Of a stretch of 10,292 nucleotides of DNA, positions 1 through 5,307 are shown piece by piece. Source of the stretch: Bacteroidales bacterium (GTDB lineage: Bacteria; Bacteroidota; Bacteroidia; Bacteroidales; UBA12077); NCBI GenBank assembly GCA_003446015.1, contig DMBU01000192.1, forward strand, positions 1-10,292. Reading direction: 5' to 3'. The position numbers were made by a program, and so were the translations under genes. Numbering within the stretch: position 1 is the first letter of the stretch; each line of letters opens with the position of its first letter. The notes under the pieces are model-generated. The model saw only the letters and a list, made by a program, of their open reading frames with translations. It was not told the DNA's origin and searched no databases.

Positions 1-246
1 GACCAGAAAGGAAGTTACATGGCCACAATTGCAGCCGGATCAGCTTTTAAATTGCTGGGAGTTAATGATCTCGGTGTTTCGAATGATTACATGAAAGAGG
101 AAATGCCACCCGTAAATACGGGATTGCTTGATGGCGAACTTGCCTGGAGACAGCACGATGGAGGACACACCGATGCACCAAATTTCAAATATTTTATTCC
201 GTGGGCGAGTAAACTTTTAAAATACGAGAAAACTGCAAACAGGTAA
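1..246 (+). CDS. C-terminal part of an alpha/beta-hydrolase, carbohydrate-esterase-like (5' truncated)
   Basis: The frame is open from base 1, so the Met codon at 19 need not be a start; the gene probably begins upstream of the window. Eighty-one residues are visible up to a TAA. The tail contains GELAWRQHDGGHTDAPNF followed by an aromatic-rich FIPWASKLL helix. This matches, from memory, the C-terminus of bacterial alpha/beta-hydrolases annotated as glucuronoyl or acetylxylan esterase-like, in which a His in the GGHTDAP stretch would be the catalytic histidine. The nucleophile and acid residues lie outside the window, so the substrate cannot be read. The gene ends 35 bp before a secreted polysaccharide deacetylase on the same strand, which fits a shared role in removing ester or acetyl groups from a polysaccharide. 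The family assignment is moderate; that this is a real gene end is secure. Confidence 0.72.
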   Translation, partial: DQKGSYMATIAAGSAFKLLGVNDLGVSNDYMKEEMPPVNTGLLDGELAWRQHDGGHTDAPNFKYFIPWASKLLKYEKTANR

Positions 247-281
247 TACTTCTGATAATTCATTCAAATAAAATCAGACTG

Positions 282-1088
282 ATGAAGAAATATTTGGGAC
301 TTGTATTGACTATTTTTCTTTTTGGTATGAACAGTTTTGCACAAAACCAGCCACTTTGGAATGGGAAAAAGTGCGCTGTTGTGCTGACCTATGATGACGG
401 GTTAAATGTACATCTCGACAATGCAATTTCATTGCTCAATTCATTTGGTTTGAAGGGGACATTTTATATTCCTGCAAACTCGCAACCATTTGCCCGGCGG
501 ATGGAGGAGTGGAGAATTGCAGCCCAAAATGGTCATGAGTTAGGCAATCACACGCTTTTCCATCCTTGTAACGGGAATTTACCGGGCAGGAGTTGGGTGA
601 GTAAGGACCACGATTTGGCCAATTACAGTTTAAAACAGATTGTTGATGAGGTAAATCTTTGTAATACTTTTTTAAAAGCAGTTGATGGCAAAACCTTGCG
701 AACTTTTGCCTACACCTGTGGCGACAGGGAAGTGGAAGGAAAAATGTTTTATGATGAAATTGAAGATCAGTTTGTTGCAGCCAGGGGCGTTACCAGCTTA
801 TTAAACCATATTGAAACCATCGACCTGAAAAATGTAAATAGTTTTATGATTAATGGTGAGAATGGTGACGAGCTGATAAAAATGGTTGAAAAGGCAAAAG
901 ATTCCAATGCGTTGCTGGTATTTCTGTTTCATGGGGTGGGAGGTGAGCATTCATTGGATGTTTCACTCAATGCACACAGGGAACTGCTTACTTATCTCAG
1001 TAAAAACAAAAACTTTGTCTGGACAACAACAATGGCAGAGGCCGCTGAGCATATTCGTGTAATTCAAAAAAATGAAATTGAAAAGTAA
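282..1088 (+). CDS. Secreted polysaccharide deacetylase (NodB-homology, carbohydrate esterase 4-like)
   Basis: This 268-residue protein starts with a Sec signal peptide (MKKYLGLVLTIFLFGMNSFA, likely cut after Ala20). The NodB-type metal-dependent deacetylase fold follows: TYDDG at 36-40 supplies the catalytic and metal-binding Asp pair (D38/D39), and HTLFH at 90-94 is the metal-binding HxxxH motif. LFLFHG near 214-218 (H217) corresponds to the C-terminal LxH motif. The usual RPP(Y/F)G motif is replaced by the looser FAYTCGDRE at 142-150, as in divergent secreted Bacteroidota members. The expected reaction is hydrolysis of N- or O-acetyl groups on an extracytoplasmic glycan. It follows the esterase-like gene at 35 bp spacing and is closed by the hairpin at 1133-1153, so the two are probably co-transcribed. 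The exact substrate (xylan, chitin-type or other glycan) is not readable. Confidence 0.88.
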   Translation: MKKYLGLVLTIFLFGMNSFAQNQPLWNGKKCAVVLTYDDGLNVHLDNAISLLNSFGLKGTFYIPANSQPFARRMEEWRIAAQNGHELGNHTLFHPCNGNLPGRSWVSKDHDLANYSLKQIVDEVNLCNTFLKAVDGKTLRTFAYTCGDREVEGKMFYDEIEDQFVAARGVTSLLNHIETIDLKNVNSFMINGENGDELIKMVEKAKDSNALLVFLFHGVGGEHSLDVSLNAHRELLTYLSKNKNFVWTTTMAEAAEHIRVIQKNEIEK

Positions 1089-1132
1089 CTTTCTTGAGAA
1101 TATCTGGTAATTCAGAGGAGAATAATATAAAA

Positions 1133-1153
1133 AAGGAGGCAATACGCCTCCTT
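1133..1153 (+). terminator. Intrinsic terminator after the deacetylase
   Basis: Perfect 8-bp stem AAGGAGGC / GCCTCCTT with a 5-base loop (AATAC), 44 bp after the deacetylase stop. The 3' side continues CCTTCAATTTT, a weak T-rich tail. It is preceded by an A run, so it may also act on the opposite strand. Confidence 0.7.
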
Positions 1154-1186
1154 CCTTCAATTTTAAAAATCTGTGCAGTTATATAA

Positions 1187-1310
1187 CGATTTAAGCAGGT
1201 TTTATGCTGAATTTTAATCCGTTTTTGAGACGGTCTTTCCTGCTGTTATAGATATAAAAAAAGACCACTGAAAAAATGGTAAGAAACGGGAGACTGAAAA
1301 GTTTCCTTTT
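1187..1310. repeat. Structured intergenic repeat, copy A
   Basis: First of two diverged direct copies (other copy 2886-3012). The first 29 bases match copy B at 27 positions and include AGGTTTTATGCTG. A middle hairpin pairs GGTCTTT (1232-1238) with AAAGACC (1260-1266). The following block, with CTGAAAAAATGG, is again well conserved. A terminal hairpin GGAGACT / AGTTTCC (1289-1306, loop GAAA) leads into TTTTCTTTTT. The copy lies 38 bp beyond the stop of the minus-strand serine hydrolase. It could be a 3'-end element of minus-strand genes or, read on the plus strand, a small RNA with its own terminator. Confidence 0.6.
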
Positions 1311-1348
1311 CTTTTTGAATATTTAAAACTGTATTTAATAAACGGATT

Positions 1349-2812
1349 TTAATCAATTTTTGAAAAAGGATACTGGTTATTCCAAATCAAACCAATTTTA
1401 TCAGAATCCCCGGATTTTTGAAATTGTACTTCTTCTCCACTTTCAATATCAATAAATTTTAATTCCTGTAAAGGATATAACTTACTAACCTGCTTAGTAA
1501 TTAAGTCGTTTACTGTCAAGCTACTATCCTTAATTCTCATTTCAATAAAATAATCACCAATTCCCGGAATTTGGAAATTTAGTTTATATTTTCCAGTCAA
1601 TTTATTCAACTGATCTACAGGTATTTTGATTACTTCAATCACTTTTTGATTACTTATTTCCAAACCATAGTAACTGGAAATTGAACGTAAAATCTCATTT
1701 ATCAATGCTCCGCCATTGTCAGCATTAGTCATAATTATAACAGCATCACCATGATGTGCAAATGAAATCAGATTATTTGTAAATCCTTCATTTTTACCAC
1801 CATGAGAAAAAATTAAAGAATCACCTACTCCCTGAAGCGATACACCAAGTCCCCAATCATTTTTGTGTTTGGTCAACATCTTCTCTATAATTTCCTTTGA
1901 AAGAACTCCTTTTTCTTTTCCAGAAAGCAAATTCTGAACATTAAGGCAATAATTTGCTAAATCAGATGGTGTTGTCCATAATCCTGCTGCTGCCTGTTCA
2001 GGATAATTGTGCCAGAGACCTTCAATAATTTCACCCTTACCATTGTAGGCTGCACTTGCTTTGGAATATAATGTTTCAGGCAGAGGTTGTTCATAAGTGC
2101 TGTTAAGCATACCCATTTGTGGCAGGATATTCTTTGCCATGTATTTTTCCAGTGGTAATCCTGATACATCTTCAACAAGTTTTTCCATTACAGTAAAGCC
2201 ACCACCAGAATATCTCCAAATGCTTCCGGGAAAAGTATCTACTACAATTGCTGTTGTATTCCCTTTACCATTAAGGACTGTTTTAATGGATGGAAAAGTA
2301 TCTTTTTGCTGATATCCCGGAAAACCATGAACTGTCATTCCTGCTGTGTGAGTCAATAATCTCCTTAATGTAACTTTTTCAGTTTCAGTAAATTTATTAT
2401 CCGGTATTTTCCAATCCTTTAAATAGGTATTTACATCTTCATCGAGGTCAATTTTCCCTTCTTCAACCAATTTTAAAGCAGCAAAAGCAGCAATAGGTTT
2501 GCTGATAGAACCTGCCTGAAACAAAGTATTTGTTGTTACTTCTGAGCTGTCATTGGTATTGGCAATTCCATAACCTTTAGCCCAATGTAATTCACCATCT
2601 TTAACAACAGCAATACTAATCCCCGGAACTTTATAATGTTCCATTCTTTCCGCAATTGTATATTTTTTAACAGGTTCATCTTTAATTTGAATTGCAGGAA
2701 GTAAATTGTTTTCAATGGCATTTATTTCTCCTTCTATTTCCTGTTTCTTTTTATCAGAACATGAATAAAACACAACTAAAATCAATATAAAAAGGATGGA
2801 TTTAGTTTTCAT
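1349..2812 (-). CDS. Lipoprotein serine hydrolase of the beta-lactamase class C / PBP4* family
   Basis: This 487-residue protein begins with a lipoprotein signal (hydrophobic 5-16, then FYSC with Cys18 as the lipidation site), so it is likely anchored in the envelope. The catalytic domain shows the three family motifs: SISK at 102-105 (Ser102 nucleophile, Lys105 base), YSG at 201-203 (YxN equivalent) and HGG at 337-339 (KTG equivalent). LLTHTAGM at 152-159 is another typical stretch. About 100 C-terminal residues form a beta-rich extra domain common in these serine hydrolases. Members include D-aminopeptidases, esterases and penicillin-binding-like enzymes, so the substrate is undetermined and resistance to beta-lactams should not be assumed. 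It appears monocistronic, with its own promoter and large gaps on both sides, and the two copies of the structured repeat bracket it. Confidence 0.88.
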   Translation of the reverse strand: MKTKSILFILILVVFYSCSDKKKQEIEGEINAIENNLLPAIQIKDEPVKKYTIAERMEHYKVPGISIAVVKDGELHWAKGYGIANTNDSSEVTTNTLFQAGSISKPIAAFAALKLVEEGKIDLDEDVNTYLKDWKIPDNKFTETEKVTLRRLLTHTAGMTVHGFPGYQQKDTFPSIKTVLNGKGNTTAIVVDTFPGSIWRYSGGGFTVMEKLVEDVSGLPLEKYMAKNILPQMGMLNSTYEQPLPETLYSKASAAYNGKGEIIEGLWHNYPEQAAAGLWTTPSDLANYCLNVQNLLSGKEKGVLSKEIIEKMLTKHKNDWGLGVSLQGVGDSLIFSHGGKNEGFTNNLISFAHHGDAVIIMTNADNGGALINEILRSISSYYGLEISNQKVIEVIKIPVDQLNKLTGKYKLNFQIPGIGDYFIEMRIKDSSLTVNDLITKQVSKLYPLQELKFIDIESGEEVQFQKSGDSDKIGLIWNNQYPFSKID

Positions 2813-2827
2813 GATAATATAGATTAA

Positions 2828-2864
2828 TAATCTTCAAGATTAAAATAATTCATTGACAATCAAA
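2828..2864 (-). promoter_or_regulatory. Candidate promoter and odd palindrome for the serine hydrolase gene
   Basis: On the minus strand, TTTG (complement of 2861-2864) and TAATCTTG (complement of 2835-2842, 7 of 8 to TAnnTTTG) are separated by 18 bp, close to the Bacteroidota -33/-7 arrangement. The -7 element overlaps an inverted repeat TAATCTT-c-AAGATTA at 2828-2842 that could be an operator. The start codon follows within about 20 bp. Confidence 0.35.
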
Positions 2865-2885
2865 ATAAATTAGCTAATCACACAT

Positions 2886-3012
2886 CGATTTAAGAAGGTT
2901 TTATGCTGTATTTTTTGTCAACGTTTTGTGAGAAGGTTTTTAGCCAGTGGTGTGTTCCAAATAAAAACCGCTGAAAAAATGGAAATAAAGGAAGGCTGAT
3001 TAGTCTCCTTTT
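2886..3012. repeat. Structured intergenic repeat, copy B
   Basis: Second direct copy of the element at 1187-1310. The middle hairpin here pairs GGTTTTTA (2935-2942) with TAAAAACC (2962-2969). Relative to copy A, a C:G pair has become T:A on both arms, which is a compensatory change. The terminal hairpin (arms 2987-2997 and 3002-3012, loop GATT) contains one mismatch and wobbles and leads into a T run. It begins 17 bp beyond the stop of the minus-strand 65-residue gene, the same relation that copy A has to the serine hydrolase. Confidence 0.6.
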
Positions 3013-3029
3013 TATATAAACTCATACGT

Positions 3030-3227
3030 TCAGTTATTTGCCGTTTCAGGTTTATCAATCTTTCTACTTGATAATGTAATTATAAGTCCCATTACTGGTG
3101 TCAGCGAAATTGACCAAAAAACTGATTTGCCATACCCAATCTTGCGTTTTGTAACAATGTATTGAGCTATCAAATGTATCACAATAATTTCCAGTAACCC
3201 GATTAAAATAACAATGCCATAATTCAT
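3030..3227 (-). CDS. Small two-helix membrane protein, function unknown
   Basis: This 65-residue protein has a hydrophobic helix at about 3-24 and a second at about 38-53, separated by a basic loop (TKRKIGYGKS) and followed by a polar tail. The arrangement K-IGYG-K-F-ISL-P-GLII resembles, from memory, short unnamed Bacteroidota membrane proteins, but I recognise no characterised family. The start was chosen at the only suitable ATG before the first helix; there is no Shine-Dalgarno. It lies between the hydrolase and the HMA gene, after the strong terminator at 3281-3326, so it probably has its own promoter. A competing frame over the same region encodes a helix-poor peptide and is dismissed. 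Confidence 0.6.
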   Translation of the reverse strand: MNYGIVILIGLLEIIVIHLIAQYIVTKRKIGYGKSVFWSISLTPVMGLIITLSSRKIDKPETANN

Positions 3228-3280
3228 TTTCTAACGTGGTTAATATTGAAATATCCAATTAAAAATTACAATATAATTTG

Positions 3281-3326
3281 GAATAAACATAAAGGGCAAC
3301 TCAATGGTTGCCCTTTATGTTTATTC
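3281..3326 (-). terminator. Strong, probably bidirectional terminator after the HMA gene
   Basis: Perfect 20-bp inverted repeat: arm 3281-3300 (ending AAAGGGCAAC) and arm 3307-3326, with loop TCAATG. Both flanks are A/T rich, giving a T run in either direction. It is about 75 bp beyond the HMA gene stop. Its core is nearly the same as the hairpin at 4515-4542. Confidence 0.85.
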
Positions 3327-3399
3327 TACATGTTAATTTATACAAATTTGAAAATCACTCTATCACAACAACATTTTAGATTTTAAGAGAAATCGTCAC

Positions 3400-3744
3400 T
3401 TAATGAGTTTTTGCATTTTCGCGATATTTACAACAATCTGGTAACCCGTTGTACACTTCATTATCAGTTTTGTGGTTTGGCGTATCGTGTCCAACTTTTG
3501 CTATTGCTATTTCAATTTTATCAGCATCAGTTTTTGTGTCTTCAAAAGTTACTTTCAGCTTTTTGGTGGTTTTATCCCAATCAGCTTTTTTAACTCCATC
3601 AATTTCTTGAACTACTTTTTCAATCCGCTTTTCGCACATCGAGCAATTCCCTTTTACAACAATTTTCTCTGTTTTCTCGGCAGCAAATACTGTATTTGCA
3701 CCAATTAAAAGTACAACTACTAATGTCGCTAATTTTGTTTTCAT
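3400..3744 (-). CDS. Secreted heavy-metal-associated (HMA) domain protein
   Basis: This 114-residue protein has a Sec signal peptide (1-21, ending TVFA-A) followed by one HMA domain at about 26-90. The metal site is GNCSMCEKRIE, with C34 and C37 as the CxxC pair, in the loop before the first helix, as in copper chaperones, MerP and the N-termini of P-type ATPases. After the fold comes a tail with YNGLPDCCKY (C104/C105), a second possible thiolate site seen in related Bacteroidota proteins. The expected role is to bind Cu(I) or another soft metal in the periplasm. The start is supported by GAGGA just upstream of the ATG, one of the few good ribosome sites here. It is 52 bp downstream of a blue-copper protein gene on the same strand, which favours copper as the metal, and it ends in the strong terminator at 3281-3326. 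Confidence 0.88.
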   Translation of the reverse strand: MKTKLATLVVVLLIGANTVFAAEKTEKIVVKGNCSMCEKRIEKVVQEIDGVKKADWDKTTKKLKVTFEDTKTDADKIEIAIAKVGHDTPNHKTDNEVYNGLPDCCKYRENAKTH

Positions 3745-3757
3745 TTTTCCTCAATTC

Positions 3758-3793
3758 AATTTTTGCTAAAATACCTGATAATTTTTGCTAAAA
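3758..3793. repeat. Tandem 14-bp direct repeat upstream of the HMA gene
   Basis: AATTTTTGCTAAAA occurs at 3758-3771 and again at 3780-3793, a period of 22 bp (about two helical turns), in the 52-bp gap between the cupredoxin stop and the HMA start. It may be a pair of regulator sites or a small local duplication. No clear -7 element was found between it and the HMA start. Confidence 0.5.
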
Positions 3794-3796
3794 ACA

Positions 3797-4390
3797 TTAT
3801 TCAAGTATCAACTTGCCTTTTGTCGTTTTCCCTTCCTGCTGAAAACTATAGAGAAATAAACCCCGGGTTAGGTTATTAACCGGAATTTCATCCTCGGTCA
3901 ATAGTTCTCTTTGCAACAGCATTTTACCTGTACTGTCATAGAGTTTAAAAATTGCAGGTTCCGATTTCCCGATAAATTTTACGTGTATATTGTCCTTTGC
4001 AGGATTTGGATAAACAGAAACTGTTTCTGCAATTTCATTTTCAGGAATACCTGTTGTACTTTGAACAATTATTTTTCCCTTCATACCATACATTGCATGT
4101 GGAGTACAAACATAAAAATGTGTACCTGCAGTAAGATTTGTCGGAAGAACCATTCCTCCGGCATAAGGTACTGAAAATCCCGGGATCTCAGCATTCCCAT
4201 TCGCATTCCAGGTATTTTCACTTACTGTAACGGCATTATGATATGCACCAATACTGAAATATACAGTATCACCAATATCAATCGTCAATGTCGATGGAGT
4301 AAATGTATTTCCGGAATTGGTTATGGTCCATTTTTTACCATAGCTCAATGTACTTAAAACAAGCAGAAATGAAAGTAAAATTGTTTTCAT
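3797..4390 (-). CDS. Type I copper (cupredoxin) protein with T9SS sorting domain
   Basis: The protein has 197 residues when started at the ATG that begins a proper signal peptide (MKTILLSFLLVLSTLSYG); an ATG 48 bases upstream would add a non-signal extension and is rejected. Residues 20-110 form a plastocyanin-like domain with a complete type I copper ligand set: His51 (AYHNAV), then Cys95, His98 and Met103 in CTPHAMYGM. Residues of about 115-197 form a type A T9SS C-terminal sorting domain (VYPNPAKDN near 126, ending KGKLILE). The protein is therefore expected to cross the outer membrane through the Por system and be released or attached at the surface as a small electron carrier or copper binder. 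It precedes the HMA gene, suggesting a joint copper role. Its promoter region carries a large palindrome. Confidence 0.92.
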   Translation of the reverse strand: MKTILLSFLLVLSTLSYGKKWTITNSGNTFTPSTLTIDIGDTVYFSIGAYHNAVTVSENTWNANGNAEIPGFSVPYAGGMVLPTNLTAGTHFYVCTPHAMYGMKGKIIVQSTTGIPENEIAETVSVYPNPAKDNIHVKFIGKSEPAIFKLYDSTGKMLLQRELLTEDEIPVNNLTRGLFLYSFQQEGKTTKGKLILE

Positions 4391-4408
4391 GGCATTTAAT
4401 TTTAGTTT

Positions 4409-4439
4409 TGAACTTATTGAATGTAAACACCATATCAAA
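4409..4439 (-). promoter_or_regulatory. Weak candidate promoter for the cupredoxin gene
   Basis: On the minus strand, TTTG (complement of 4436-4439) and TAAGTTCA (complement of 4409-4416) are 19 bp apart. The -7 part matches TAnnTTTG at only six of eight positions at best, so this is tentative. If correct, transcription would start near 4402, and the palindrome centre would sit about 62 bp upstream, a position used by many activators. Confidence 0.3.
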
Positions 4440-4446
4440 TAAAAAG

Positions 4447-4482
4447 TTCATATATAAAGACAATATTGTCTTTATATATGAA
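4447..4482. promoter_or_regulatory. Perfect 36-bp palindrome upstream of the cupredoxin gene
   Basis: The half-site TTCATATATAAAGACAAT (4447-4464) is followed directly by its exact reverse complement (4465-4482), with no spacer. A zero-loop palindrome is awkward as an RNA hairpin but ideal for a dimeric DNA-binding protein; the inner 18 bp, AAAGACAATATTGTCTTT, would be the likely core. It starts 57 bp upstream of the cupredoxin ATG. No regulator gene sits beside it, so the binding protein is unknown. Confidence 0.6.
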
Positions 4483-4514
4483 TATTGATTTTTAATGGAA
4501 ACGGGGTTAACGGA

Positions 4515-4542
4515 AAAAGGGCCGCTCAATAGCTGCCCTTTT
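4515..4542 (-). terminator. Terminator hairpin downstream of the 81-residue gene
   Basis: The arms AAAAGGGC and GCCCTTTT pair across a C/T mismatch and a 3-bp inner stem (GCT/AGC) around the loop CAAT. It lies 97 bp beyond the stop of the minus-strand gene at 4640-4885. Its core matches the hairpin at 3291-3316 at 22 of 26 bases. Confidence 0.65.
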
Positions 4543-4639
4543 AAATGTTAACCCCCAAACACACAATATGGGATGAATCCCAAATGCATCTCAAAGTTAT
4601 AAATTTGATAGTTATTAAAAAATAAAATTCACTACAATT

Positions 4640-4885
4640 TTAAAGACGAGGATTTTTTTTCATAAAACAAACTGTCTTAAAGACCCCAGTACTTTTTACT
4701 TCTAAAATTTCCATATACCTATCATCCTCTGGAGCAAAATCACTTTTCAGCATAAAACCTTTTGATGCACAATAATTCATTACTTTTTGTAAGGTGTCAT
4801 AAAAATAAATCTGATGTTGAGAAGAATTACAAGTTGCACTTGTTTCACCTGTTGCAAACCACTCATTAACTTGAAATGTACTCAT
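4640..4885 (-). CDS. Hypothetical 81-residue cytoplasmic protein
   Basis: Started at MSTFQVNEWF, the protein has 81 residues; a further ATG 27 bases upstream would add a poly-Lys/Asn leader and looks less likely. There is no signal peptide, membrane helix or recognisable domain. Visible features are a Ser/Thr-rich stretch with one Cys (ETSATCNSSQHQ), a helix-like YDTLQKVMNYCASKGF, an acidic segment (APEDDRYMEI) and a basic end. The alternation EILEVKSTGVFKTVCFMKK suggests a final beta hairpin, giving a small alpha/beta protein. The frame is free of stops and its residue makeup is protein-like, so it is probably real, but I do not recognise it. It is transcribed alone, from the 4886-5307 region. 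Confidence 0.6.
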   Translation of the reverse strand: MSTFQVNEWFATGETSATCNSSQHQIYFYDTLQKVMNYCASKGFMLKSDFAPEDDRYMEILEVKSTGVFKTVCFMKKNPRL

Positions 4886-4935
4886 ATTTTTTTTATTAAG
4901 GTTATGCCACAATATAAGTCAGAAACAGGTTCATT

Positions 4936-4948
4936 TTACCTAAGGTAA
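4936..4948. promoter_or_regulatory. Short palindrome upstream of the 81-residue gene
   Basis: TTACCT-a-AGGTAA, an odd-centred 13-base inverted repeat, 51 bp upstream of the ATG at 4885. Size and position suit an operator. No clear -7 element was identified next to it. Confidence 0.35.
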
Positions 4949-5243
4949 TAAGTTTCCAACTGTTAGCGACAAAATAAATCCGCTATCTGGCGGACTCTTT
5001 TTAAAATTCAAAAACCAATTATGATCCGGGTTTTGGAAGTTCAACTACCTGTAGCAATAATACCCCCTCTGCCCCGAGTAACTGGGAAAGGATGTTAATA
5101 ATTCAGTTTCGAATAACTTTAGGTTTATCTAAACGACATTGAATTATATTCATTCAATATTCAATAATAACTGGCATATCAGTGGATAGTCAGAATATAT
5201 ATTGACACAGTTATTGTAAACAGGAAAATTTCTAAAAAAATAC

Positions 5244-5294
5244 TTGCGTCATTAGAATTATTTGTTTTTCTTTGTAGTGTGAATATTCACTCAC
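5244..5294 (+). promoter_or_regulatory. Promoter and operator of the tetR-cupin operon
   Basis: TTG (5244-5246) and TTTCTTTG (5267-5274; 7 of 8 to TAnnTTTG) are 20 bp apart, a good Bacteroidota -33/-7 pair predicting a start near 5281. The palindrome GTGAATATTCAC (5279-5290), with extra flanking symmetry at 5277/5292, overlaps that start, the classic site for TetR self-repression. The core also resembles the operator at 6302-6321. Confidence 0.6.
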
Positions 5295-5307
5295 ATAAAT
5301 AATTTTT

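Larger units (their letters stand above)
4886..5307. other. Long intergenic region between divergent genes
   Basis: These 422 bases hold no convincing gene. They contain the promoter side of the 81-residue gene, a short hairpin TCCGC-TATCTG-GCGGA (4979-4994) followed by CTCTTTTT that looks like an orphan plus-strand terminator, and a G+C-richer patch (about 5028-5095). The plus strand of that patch has a 25-codon ATG reading frame (5021-5098), and its minus strand reads as a peptide ending VVELPKPGS. Neither is supported as a gene; the patch may be the remains of an older gene or a repeat. The TetR promoter and operator lie at 5244-5294. Nothing else was seen. Confidence 0.55.

Noticed and set aside
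1349..2812. Calling the serine hydrolase an antibiotic-resistance beta-lactamase
   Set aside because: The motifs fit the wider class C / PBP4* family; the YSG and HGG variants, the lipoprotein anchor and the C-terminal domain give no evidence for beta-lactam hydrolysis.
1187..3012. Integron-like gene cassette, because direct repeats flank single genes
   Set aside because: No convincing attC core sites (RYYYAAC/GTTRRRY pairs) and no integrase in the window; the repeats do not flank the other minus-strand genes.
2918..3025. A 35-codon minus-strand reading frame (MSLYKKETNQ...) inside repeat copy B
   Set aside because: The corresponding frame in copy A is preceded by a stop without a start codon and has a different end; the similarity is explained by the nucleotide repeat and the conserved hairpins.
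3411..4174. Plus-strand reading frames opposite the HMA and cupredoxin genes
   Set aside because: Cys/Phe-rich shadow frames of genes with strong motifs on the other strand.
4391..4438. Upstream in-frame ATG extending the cupredoxin by 16 residues
   Set aside because: The extension would bury the signal peptide, whereas the internal ATG starts exactly at it.
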